64,000 bases of DNA from NCBI RefSeq assembly GCF_001439605.1, contig NZ_LMBX01000003.1, positions 131,805-195,804 of the forward strand. The letters are read 5' to 3'. Positions 55,597 through 62,802 of the stretch are shown here, piece by piece. Within the stretch, counting starts at the first letter, position 1, and each line of letters begins with the position of its first letter. The translations under genes were made by a program, and so were the position numbers. Below the pieces are notes generated by a model. It saw only the letters and a list, made by a program, of their open reading frames with translations. It made no database searches and was not told the DNA's origin. Source of the stretch: Cytobacillus praedii (GTDB lineage: Bacteria > Bacillota > Bacilli > Bacillales > Cytobacillaceae).

Positions 55597-56721
55597 TTAG
55601 GCTTTGTTTTCATTTTTTCCTATAATATATGCCCATATATCACGGAATACATTTGCCCGATGGAGGGTAGTTAAAATAACAAGGGTAACGGGTCCGACAA
55701 TTAAACCAAGAAAGCCAATGAGCTTAAATCCGACAAACAAAGCAACCAGTGTAGCCAGCGGGTCCATTCCGATATTAGATGAAAGTATTTTTGGCTCCAT
55801 TACTTGACGCTGAACAAGTACAATTAAATACAGCACTCCTAATCCGATAGCCATGCTCATTTCTCCTGCTATCGCTTCATAAATGATCCATGGAACGAAA
55901 ATTAACCCCGTACCTAAATATGGAATGACATCAACAATTCCCGTAATTAAAGCAATCGTAATTGCATAATCTACACGAAGGAAAAGTAATCCGATTAGAA
56001 TAATGACTGTCGTAATTGAAATTAATGTAGCTTGAGCCTTAACAAATCCAAATAGTGCCTTTTTTAAATCGGTAAATACTGTTTTGCCGCTTACTCGTGC
56101 ACGGCTAGGAATAAGCTTGCTGCCGATTTGTGAAAGACGATACCAATCCTTACTAATGAAAAATGTCCCAAGCAAAGAGAAAATCAGCACTGTTGCAGCA
56201 TTAGGAAACCAGGAAATAATATTAGGGATTTTCCCGAAAAAGTTTTGAATGAAAGCACCGACAGTTGTGCCGATATGACTGCCAACATTTTTAATATTTT
56301 CTACGATAGTATCCTGCTGTCCCATATCTAAATTTTTGAATAAGCTAGTAAGCTGATTATAAAGAGGAATGATTTGTGCAGCAAAGAATTCCTCAATATA
56401 ATTAATCAACGTATCTAAATGCTTTGGAACTACATTTGAAAGATAGTCTGCACCAGAAACAATCTCTGCAATCAGTAAAGTAATCAGGCCAGCAAAGACT
56501 CCAATGATGATAACTATGCTAACAAGTACAGCTAATGAGCGCGGCATTCGTCCCTTTTTTTCAAGGAAGTTTACAAGTGGGTTAATTAGAAAGGCGATGG
56601 CGAATCCGATAATAAAGGGATAGGTTACTTTAGACAAATAAAAACAGCCTAAGAGAAGAAGCACAACGAAGCCGAGAACGAAAAGAAATCTCAATGTCCT
56701 ATGTAAATATACAGGATTCAA
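55597..56721 (-). CDS. ytvI: AI-2E-family transporter, sporulation protein YtvI
   Basis: The 374-aa integral membrane protein has about seven helices: two at the N-terminus, a long extracytoplasmic helical stretch (~residues 75-150), then a membrane-rich C-terminal half with GIVDVIPYLGTGLIFVPW and FVGFKLIGFLGLIVGPV. This is the AI-2E/PerM family. In B. subtilis, YtvI lies in the same place and is a sporulation integral membrane protein. TTG start with AGGAGG upstream on the minus strand. The transported substrate is unknown. Confidence 0.88.
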   Translation of the reverse strand: MNPVYLHRTLRFLFVLGFVVLLLLGCFYLSKVTYPFIIGFAIAFLINPLVNFLEKKGRMPRSLAVLVSIVIIIGVFAGLITLLIAEIVSGADYLSNVVPKHLDTLINYIEEFFAAQIIPLYNQLTSLFKNLDMGQQDTIVENIKNVGSHIGTTVGAFIQNFFGKIPNIISWFPNAATVLIFSLLGTFFISKDWYRLSQIGSKLIPSRARVSGKTVFTDLKKALFGFVKAQATLISITTVIILIGLLFLRVDYAITIALITGIVDVIPYLGTGLIFVPWIIYEAIAGEMSMAIGLGVLYLIVLVQRQVMEPKILSSNIGMDPLATLVALFVGFKLIGFLGLIVGPVTLVILTTLHRANVFRDIWAYIIGKNENKA

Positions 56722-57027
56722 AAAAATACCTCCTATTTTTTTTAGGAATGTTAATTATCTTTCATCATACACCATTCCACTACGAGTTATAAATGCAAAA
56801 GGATTCAAATATGGTCTATATAAAAAGAAAATACTGTAAACCTATCAACTGAATGAGAAAAGGTTAAAAAGCAAATATATTTCTAATATTTATAAAGTTA
56901 TGTTAGAATAGCTTCATAGGAGAAAGGTTTTTTAAAAAAGTCTCGACATTATCCAATGCTTAGCAAGGGAATGATAAATAACTTTTCTTGAAAAATAATA
57001 ATTTTTTCACATTTTCGCCACTTTTCA
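56722..57027. other. Gene-free stretch between ytvI and the citZ promoter
   Basis: About 300 AT-rich nucleotides without a credible gene. It should contain the ytvI promoter. A TAGAAT at 56908-56913 on the plus strand resembles a -10, but no downstream gene fits it better than citZ. Confidence 0.4.
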
Positions 57028-57056
57028 TTCACAAAAGTCAGATAATTGTTTATAAT
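57028..57056 (+). promoter_or_regulatory. Promoter of citZ
   Basis: TTCACA (57028-57033), 17 nt, TATAAT (57051-57056). The predicted start near 57063 leaves a leader of about 315 nt before citZ. The dyad ATAATTGTTTAT overlaps the -10 region. Confidence 0.65.
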
Positions 57057-57148
57057 AGGACTTAAATGTACAACCATTTTCACAGGGCTCTATGAAAATT
57101 ATCTTTCATCCTATTATTCTAGTATTTTTCTTATGATTTGTGAAAAAA

Positions 57149-57162
57149 TGTAAGCATTTTCT
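57149..57162 (+). promoter_or_regulatory. Probable cre site in the citZ leader
   Basis: TGTAAGCATTTTCT differs from TGWAANCGNTNWCA at two positions and lies downstream of the predicted transcription start, within the leader. CcpA repression of citZ is established in B. subtilis. Confidence 0.65.
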
Positions 57163-57377
57163 TTTTTAATGTGTTGAGCAATCGCTCATTAGTTGATGAT
57201 TTTGTATCTCTTAAGGATTGGTCTGTATGTTGGCGTTGTAAGCCGCATGTAAAAGGCTAAAATTACGCCTGTAAATATCAGAATATTTTTTCAAAGGTTA
57301 AATGATGGGATTTAACTTCAAAAGTTATTACAGACAAAGGGTATGGGGAAATTTATTATGTAAAGGAGAGATTCAGT

Positions 57378-58496
57378 ATGACAGCAACACGCGGACTCGA
57401 AGGGGTAGTGGCTACTACATCATCTATCAGCTCTATCATTGATGATACTTTAACTTATGTTGGTTACAATATTGATGATTTAGCTGAAAATGCAAGTTTT
57501 GAAGAAGTAATTTATCTTTTATGGCATAGGAAGCTTCCTACTCAATCCGAGTTGGAGGAATTGAAAAACCAATTAGCTGAAAATGCAGGGTTACCTAAGG
57601 AAGTGTTAGAGCATTTCAAAATGTATCCAATCGATAAAGTACATCCGATGGCTGCTCTTCGTTCAGCTGTTTCTCTTTTAGGTTTGTATGATGAAGAAGC
57701 GGATATAATGAATACAGAGGCTAATTATAAAAAGGCAATTCGCCTGCAAGCAAAAATGCCTTCAATTGTAGCAGCATTTGCTCGAGTTAGAAAAGGTTTA
57801 GAGCCAATTGCTCCAAGAAAAGACCTTGGTTTTGCAGCGAATTTCTTATATATGTTATCTGGCAAAGAACCAGAGCCAATTGCAGTTGAAGCAATTGATA
57901 AAGCTTTAGTTCTGCATGCTGATCATGAATTAAATGCTTCTACTTTTACTGCACGTGTATGTGTCGCGACTTTATCAGATGTATATTCTGGAATCACAGC
58001 TGCCATTGGTGCACTAAAGGGGCCATTACATGGGGGAGCCAATGAAGCAGTTATGAAAATGCTGACTGATATTGGCACACTCGAAAATGTAGATTTATAT
58101 ATTCGTGAAAAACTAGAAAAGAAAGAAAAAATCATGGGCTTTGGACATCGGGTATACCGTCAAGGTGATCCTCGTGCAAAGCACTTAAGAGACATGTCTA
58201 AGAAGCTTACAGAACTTACTGGTGAACCACATTGGTATCAAATGTCTACTCAAATCGAAGAAATTGTAACAGGCGAGAAGAATCTGCCGCCAAATGTTGA
58301 TTTCTATTCTGCATCTGTTTACCACAGCTTAGGAATTGATCATGACTTATTCACACCAATTTTTGCTGTAAGCCGTGTATCTGGCTGGCTGGCTCATATT
58401 CTTGAGCAATATGAAAATAATCGTTTAATCCGCCCTCGTGCTGATTACACAGGTCCAGGAATGCAAGAATATGTTCCTGTAGGCCTAAGAGGATAA
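57378..58496 (+). CDS. citZ: Citrate synthase
   Basis: Condenses acetyl-CoA with oxaloacetate to enter the TCA cycle. The 372-aa product has catalytic segments GPLHGGANEAV, the signature GFGHRVYRQGDPRA and the C-terminal HILEQYENNRLIRPRA. AAAGGAGAG ribosome binding site. First gene of the citZ–icd–mdh group, but here separated from icd by 327 nt of repeat and hairpin sequence. A long leader with a cre-like site indicates carbon catabolite control. Confidence 0.96.
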   Translation: MTATRGLEGVVATTSSISSIIDDTLTYVGYNIDDLAENASFEEVIYLLWHRKLPTQSELEELKNQLAENAGLPKEVLEHFKMYPIDKVHPMAALRSAVSLLGLYDEEADIMNTEANYKKAIRLQAKMPSIVAAFARVRKGLEPIAPRKDLGFAANFLYMLSGKEPEPIAVEAIDKALVLHADHELNASTFTARVCVATLSDVYSGITAAIGALKGPLHGGANEAVMKMLTDIGTLENVDLYIREKLEKKEKIMGFGHRVYRQGDPRAKHLRDMSKKLTELTGEPHWYQMSTQIEEIVTGEKNLPPNVDFYSASVYHSLGIDHDLFTPIFAVSRVSGWLAHILEQYENNRLIRPRADYTGPGMQEYVPVGLRG

Positions 58497-58620
58497 GGAG
58501 AAAAGCGCAGGCGACTGTTTAGCCCCGACAAGCAAAAGACAGTCTGGCTGGGAGGCTGTTCTTTAACCTTCTAGCCAGACTGGCTTATGACCTCGAGGGG
58601 CTAGGAGCCGGAGCTAGCCA
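58497..58620. repeat. Long-hairpin intergenic repeat, copy A
   Basis: It begins at the citZ stop. The outer arms (GCAGGCGACT…TAGCCCCGACAAGCA with GGCTTATGACCTCGAGGGGCTA…GGAGCTAGCC) resemble copy B at 60098-60205. The inner arm AGTCTGGCT…AGCCAGACT is perfectly complementary but different in sequence from copy B. A partial third start (GCAGAAAAGTGCAGGCGACTGA) follows at 58622. Confidence 0.75.
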
Positions 58621-58703
58621 AGCAGAAAAGTGCAGGCGACTGAAAGAAGTTAAAACAGCGTTTACTTTTATATCAAAAGTTGCTGTAATAAAGAAAGAAG
58701 AAG

Positions 58704-58793
58704 GAGGGTTAGGGGCATGTGCCTACTAACCTTTGATTCTGATATATGCAAGGCAGTTATATACATATAAAAGCCAAAGGCTTAGAAACTGCC
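58704..58793 (+). promoter_or_regulatory. Two hairpins in the region upstream of icd
   Basis: Hairpin 1: AGGGTTAG…CTAACCTT (58705-58733) with an inner GGGCA/TGCC. Hairpin 2: GGCAGTT (58752-58758) with AACTGCC (58787-58793), enclosing AGCC-AAA-GGCT, followed by GCTGCTTTTT. Hairpin 2 resembles an attenuator or a weak terminator just before the icd ribosome binding site (GGAGGG). No known riboswitch was recognised. Confidence 0.5.
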
Positions 58794-58823
58794 GCTGCTT
58801 TTTAAAAATGGAGGGAATAAACA

Positions 58824-60092
58824 ATGCAAGGTGAAAAAATCACGGTTAGCAATGGAGTATTAAACGTACCTAACAATCCAATCGTTCCATTTATTGAAGG
58901 AGACGGAACAGGTCCTGATATCTGGGCATCTGCTTCAAGAGTATTAGATGCTGCTGTTGAAAAGGCATATAAAGGTGAACGCAAAATTGTCTGGAAGGAA
59001 GTATTAGCAGGGGAAAAAGCATTCAACCAAACTGGCGAATGGCTTCCATCTGAAACATTAGATGTGATTAATGAATATTTGATCGCGATCAAAGGTCCAT
59101 TAACAACTCCAATTGGAGGCGGAATCCGTTCGTTAAACGTTGCTCTTCGTCAAGAGTTGGATTTATTTGTTTGCTTGCGCCCAGTTCGCTGGTTTGAAGG
59201 TGTTCCTTCACCAGTTAAGCGTCCTCAGGACACAGACATGGTTATTTTCCGTGAAAATACTGAGGATATTTATGCAGGAATTGAGTATGCAAAAGGTTCA
59301 GATGAAGTAAAGAAATTAATTGCTTTCCTTCAAGATGAAATGGGTGTGAATAAAATCCGTTTTCCTGAAACGTCAGGAATTGGAATTAAGCCAGTTTCAG
59401 AAGAAGGCACAAGCCGTTTAGTTCGTGCAGCAATCGAATATGCAATTAAAGAAGGCCGTAAATCGCTAACTTTAGTGCATAAAGGAAATATCATGAAATT
59501 CACTGAAGGTGCCTTTAAAAACTGGGGCTATGAGCTTGCTGAAAGAGAATATGGAGATAAAGTATTCACTTGGGCGCAGTATGACAGAATTAAAGATGAA
59601 CAAGGTGCTGAAGCTGCAAACAAAGCTCAAGCAGATGCTGAAGCGGCTGGAAAAATCATCGTTAAAGATGCCATTGCGGATATTTTCTTACAGCAGATTC
59701 TTACTCGTCCTAAAGAATTTGATGTTGTTGCAACAATGAACCTAAACGGGGATTATATTTCTGATGCACTTGCTGCACAGGTAGGCGGAATCGGTATTGC
59801 TCCAGGGGCAAATATCAATTATGAAACAGGTCATGCAATTTTTGAAGCGACACATGGAACGGCTCCAAAATATGCAGGGTTGGATAAAGTAAATCCTTCA
59901 TCTGTCATCCTTTCTGGTGTATTAATGCTTGAGCATTTAGGCTGGAATGAAGCGGCAGATATGATTGTGAAATCAATGGAAAAATCAATTGCTTCTAAAG
60001 TTGTAACATATGACTTTGCACGTCTAATGGATGGGGCAACAGAAGTAAAATGCTCTGAATTCGGTGATGAATTAATTAAGAATATGGAGTAA
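58824..60092 (+). CDS. icd: Isocitrate dehydrogenase (NADP)
   Basis: Oxidatively decarboxylates isocitrate to 2-oxoglutarate. The 422-aa product has the substrate site [13 protein letters not shown], the conserved [13 protein letters not shown] and the metal/cofactor region [17 protein letters not shown]…[10 protein letters not shown]. Its length and segments match Bacillus NADP-dependent Icd. It is flanked on both sides by copies of the same long-hairpin repeat, unlike the compact citZ–icd–mdh operon of B. subtilis. GGAGGG ribosome binding site. Confidence 0.97.
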   Translation: MQGEKITVSNGVLNVPNNPIVPFIEGDGTGPDIWASASRVLDAAVEKAYKGERKIVWKEVLAGEKAFNQTGEWLPSETLDVINEYLIAIKGPLTTPIGGGIRSLNVALRQELDLFVCLRPVRWFEGVPSPVKRPQDTDMVIFRENTEDIYAGIEYAKGSDEVKKLIAFLQDEMGVNKIRFPETSGIGIKPVSEEGTSRLVRAAIEYAIKEGRKSLTLVHKGNIMKFTEGAFKNWGYELAEREYGDKVFTWAQYDRIKDEQGAEAANKAQADAEAAGKIIVKDAIADIFLQQILTRPKEFDVVATMNLNGDYISDALAAQVGGIGIAPGANINYETGHAIFEATHGTAPKYAGLDKVNPSSVILSGVLMLEHLGWNEAADMIVKSMEKSIASKVVTYDFARLMDGATEVKCSEFGDELIKNME

Positions 60093-60097
60093 TGAAA

Positions 60098-60205
60098 TGC
60101 GGAAGCGCCTCAGCCTCGACAAGCATAAGACAAAGCACGCAGGAAATCCTGATTTCTGGAGTGATTTGGCTTATGGCTTGAGAGGCTAGGCGCTGGAGCT
60201 AGACA
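60098..60205. repeat. Long-hairpin intergenic repeat, copy B
   Basis: Starts TGCGGAAGCGCCTCAGCCTCGACAAGC in segments and ends GAGAGGCTAGGCGCTGGAGCTAGACA in segments. GCGCCT/CAGCCTC pairs with GAGAGGCT/AGGCGC, and an inner stem pairs AGGAAATC with GATTTCT and CAAAGCAC with GTGATTTG. It is the cleaner of the two copies that bracket icd. Confidence 0.8.
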
Positions 60206-60245
60206 GTTGTCCACTCAAAAATGGTATACTTTATATATGTGTTTT

Positions 60246-60278
60246 AGGAGGCTGTTCTTGAATAAGAACAGCCCTCCT
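60246..60278 (+). promoter_or_regulatory. Hairpin in the mdh leader
   Basis: AGGAGGCTGTTCTT and AAGAACAGCCCTCCT pair over about 14 bp with one bulged base and a 4-nt loop, 35 nt before the mdh start. No T tract follows, so it is not a simple terminator. Its role is unknown. Confidence 0.55.
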
Positions 60279-60312
60279 TGCATACATTAAAATTTTTAAG
60301 GAGGAACGAGTC

Positions 60313-61251
60313 ATGTCATTGAAACGTAAAAAGATTTCCGTTATTGGTGGAGGATTTACTGGTGCAACTACTGCATTCCTGCTTGCACAAAAGGAACTAG
60401 GAGATGTTGTATTAGTAGATATTCCACAAATGGAGAACCCAACAAAGGGAAAAGCTTTAGATATGCTTGAAGCAAGCCCTGTTCAAGGATTTGATGCGAA
60501 TATTACGGGTACTTCCAGCTATGAAGATACAGCTGATTCTGATATCGTTGTTGTAACAGCTGGAATTGCGCGTAAGCCTGGCATGAGCCGTGATGACTTA
60601 GTGCAAACAAACCAAAAGATTATGAAGAGTGTTGCCCAAGAAATTGCAAAGCATTCTCCTAATTGTTTCATTGTAGTTTTAACAAATCCTGTTGATGCAA
60701 TGACATATACAATCTTTAAAGAGTCTGGCTTTCCTAAAAATCGTGTCATCGGTCAATCTGGTGTTCTTGATACGGCTCGTTTCCGAACATTTATTGCTCA
60801 AGAATTAAATCTGTCAGTAAAAGATATTACAGGCTTTGTTCTTGGCGGTCATGGCGATGATATGGTTCCTTTAGTACGCTATTCCTATGCTGGTGGTATT
60901 CCTCTTGAGACGTTACTATCAAAAGAACGTCTTGAAGCGATTGTTGAACGCACACGTAAAGGCGGCGGGGAAATTGTTAACTTACTAGGCAATGGCAGTG
61001 CTTATTATGCACCAGCTGCCTCGTTAGTTGAAATGTGTGAAGCCATCCTTAAAGATCAGCGCCGAGTTCTTCCATCCATTGCATATCTTGAAGGAGAATA
61101 TGGATATGATGGCATTTATTTAGGTGTTCCGACGATCCTTGGGGCAAATGGCATTGAAAAAGTAATAGAACTTGAATTAACAGCAGATGAAAAAGCTGCA
61201 TTAGATAAATCAGCTGAGGCAGTACGAAATGTGATGGCGGTTCTAGCATAA
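60313..61251 (+). CDS. mdh: Malate dehydrogenase
   Basis: Interconverts malate and oxaloacetate with NAD. The 312-aa LDH-like type has the nucleotide-binding [22 protein letters not shown] and the catalytic histidine in [19 protein letters not shown] ribosome binding site. Third of the citZ–icd–mdh set; a hairpin leader and a repeat separate it from icd, so it may have its own promoter. Strong terminator downstream. Confidence 0.97.
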   Translation: MSLKRKKISVIGGGFTGATTAFLLAQKELGDVVLVDIPQMENPTKGKALDMLEASPVQGFDANITGTSSYEDTADSDIVVVTAGIARKPGMSRDDLVQTNQKIMKSVAQEIAKHSPNCFIVVLTNPVDAMTYTIFKESGFPKNRVIGQSGVLDTARFRTFIAQELNLSVKDITGFVLGGHGDDMVPLVRYSYAGGIPLETLLSKERLEAIVERTRKGGGEIVNLLGNGSAYYAPAASLVEMCEAILKDQRRVLPSIAYLEGEYGYDGIYLGVPTILGANGIEKVIELELTADEKAALDKSAEAVRNVMAVLA

Positions 61252-61276
61252 TTTTTGTAAGATAGTAAGATAAATA

Positions 61277-61309
61277 AAAAAATTCGGGAAATTCCCGAAT
61301 TTTTTTATT
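61277..61309. terminator. Terminator of mdh
   Basis: AAAAATTCGGGAA and TTCCCGAATTTTT form a near-perfect palindrome followed by TTATTT. Confidence 0.92.
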
Positions 61310-61399
61310 TAATTTCTTTTTTGGCTAATATAATAGTGATATAATAGAATAAATAGACTGATAATTTTAATAATTATTAGCTATTTTTTTAAGTATCAT

Positions 61400-61413
61400 T
61401 GAAATCGTTTACA
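61400..61413 (+). promoter_or_regulatory. CcpA-binding cre site upstream of the MaoC-like gene
   Basis: TGAAATCGTTTACA matches TGWAANCGNTNWCA at all positions and ends 21 nt before the start codon of the MaoC-like gene, close to the ribosome binding site. Catabolite repression is the expected outcome. Confidence 0.82.
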
Positions 61414-61434
61414 TAACTTTGGAGGTGCAGAAAA

Positions 61435-61911
61435 ATGTTACTTGGGAAAAAGAGAAAATTAGGTAGAAAGATTGAAGAAATCTCTGTTGGGGAGAAATTA
61501 ACTTTAACTGAAAAAATAGAAGATAAGGATTTATTATTATATTTAGGTCTGACGAATGACGCAAATCCACTTTATATTCAACATGACTATGCCTCTCAGA
61601 CGCCTTATAAAAAGCCAATTGTTCCAAGTATTATGTTGAATGGGATTATTAATTCTGCTATATCGAAATATCTGCCGGGACCTGGAAGCCATATTTTAAA
61701 GCAAGAAATCGAATTTCTAAAACCTGTTTACCACTATGGAACAGTACAGTTTCTATTTGAGGTAACTGAGGTTAGCAATAGCAGTCATACGATTCAAATT
61801 GAAGTAATCGGGACTAACGAGGAAGAGGAAACGGTGATCAAAGGGAAATTGCTTGTATGCCCTCCTCATCGCCTTAATAAAATGGAAGGCGAAGCACTTG
61901 ATAATTTTTAA
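61435..61911 (+). CDS. MaoC-like hotdog-fold protein
   Basis: The 158-aa single hotdog domain is related to MaoC-type (R)-specific enoyl-CoA hydratases. The region corresponding to the hydratase motif GDxNPIHxD reads NDANPLYIQHD: the aspartate and NP are kept, but tyrosine stands where the catalytic histidine is expected. The C-terminal half keeps the FLKPVYHYGTV strand pattern. It may therefore be a binding protein, a dehydratase of a variant type, or use H of QHD instead. GGAGGTG ribosome binding site. Monocistronic, behind a perfect cre site. Confidence 0.8.
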   Translation: MLLGKKRKLGRKIEEISVGEKLTLTEKIEDKDLLLYLGLTNDANPLYIQHDYASQTPYKKPIVPSIMLNGIINSAISKYLPGPGSHILKQEIEFLKPVYHYGTVQFLFEVTEVSNSSHTIQIEVIGTNEEEETVIKGKLLVCPPHRLNKMEGEALDNF

Positions 61912-61928
61912 CTTAATCGTTTTAAGAA

Positions 61929-61957
61929 GGGATATGCCATCGCATGTCTCTTTTTTT
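61929..61957 (+). terminator. Terminator of the MaoC-like gene
   Basis: GGGATATGC and GCATGTCTC pair with G·U wobbles around CATC, followed by seven T residues. Confidence 0.8.
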
Positions 61958-61978
61958 ATATAATGTTTAGTGTTTCCC

Positions 61979-62007
61979 TTGTTACAAATAGATCCACAGT
62001 TTATATT
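61979..62007 (+). promoter_or_regulatory. Probable promoter of phoPR
   Basis: TTGTTA (61979-61984), 17 nt, TATATT (62002-62007), about 80 nt before phoP. B. subtilis phoPR has several promoters; I saw no clear Pho-box direct repeats here. Confidence 0.5.
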
Positions 62008-62085
62008 AGTAGGTAAGATACATGATTTGGGTAATTTTTCAACTTGGATGAGGTAATAGGGGAATATATCAACTTGGAGGCAAAT

Positions 62086-62802
62086 ATGGAGAAGAGAATT
62101 CTTGTTGTTGATGATGAACAATCAATCCTAACATTATTGGAGTATAATCTGCAGCAGGCAGGCTTCAAAGTAATTACAGCGATGGATGGGGAGGCGGGAA
62201 TTAACCAAGCGTTATCCCATTTACCGGATTTAATTGTACTTGACCTTATGCTTCCAAAACTTGATGGGATTGAGGTATGCAAACAGCTGCGTCAACAGAA
62301 GGTGTTCATACCTATATTAATGTTAACTGCAAAAGATGATGAGTTTGATAAAGTGCTTGGTCTAGAGTTAGGTGCAGATGATTATATGACGAAGCCGTTT
62401 AGCCCAAGAGAAGTAGTTGCAAGGGTTAAAGCTATTTTGCGGAGAACACAAATACATATGGATCCACCTGTCGTAACAGAGGAAGAATCGGACCATGTTC
62501 GTATTGCTGGTTTAAAAATTATTCCGGATCATTATGAAGCATATATAGAAAATGAACTATTAGAATTAACTCCAAAGGAATTTGAGCTTCTTTTATATTT
62601 AGCAAAAAATAAGGGGCGTGTCCTTACCAGGGATCAGCTTCTTAGTGCAGTCTGGAATTATGACTTTGCAGGGGATACTCGAATTGTAGACGTCCATATA
62701 AGTCACTTAAGAGAAAAGATTGAGCAAAATACGAAAAAGCCTGTTTATATAAAAACCATTCGCGGATTAGGCTATAAGCTGGAGGAGCCGAAAGGAGAAT
62801 GA
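62086..62802 (+). CDS. phoP: Phosphate-response regulator PhoP
   Basis: OmpR-type response regulator of the phosphate-starvation system. The 238-aa product has a receiver domain with acidic pocket D9/D10, phospho-acceptor D53 (VLDLMLP) and conserved K in TKPFSPRE, and a C-terminal winged helix (LTPKEFELLLYL, GRVLTRDQLLSAVWNY, RGLGYKLEEP). The start at 62086 follows TTGGAGG; an upstream in-frame ATG lacks a good site. Its stop overlaps the start of the kinase gene by 4 nt. Position after mdh is as in B. subtilis. Confidence 0.96.
   Translation: MEKRILVVDDEQSILTLLEYNLQQAGFKVITAMDGEAGINQALSHLPDLIVLDLMLPKLDGIEVCKQLRQQKVFIPILMLTAKDDEFDKVLGLELGADDYMTKPFSPREVVARVKAILRRTQIHMDPPVVTEEESDHVRIAGLKIIPDHYEAYIENELLELTPKEFELLLYLAKNKGRVLTRDQLLSAVWNYDFAGDTRIVDVHISHLREKIEQNTKKPVYIKTIRGLGYKLEEPKGE

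Noticed and set aside
57041-57056. CcpC box at the citZ promoter (ATAATTGTTTAT)
   Set aside because: A dyad is present, but the spacing is 4 nt, unlike the ATAA-N7-TTAT pattern of CcpC sites, so I do not call it.
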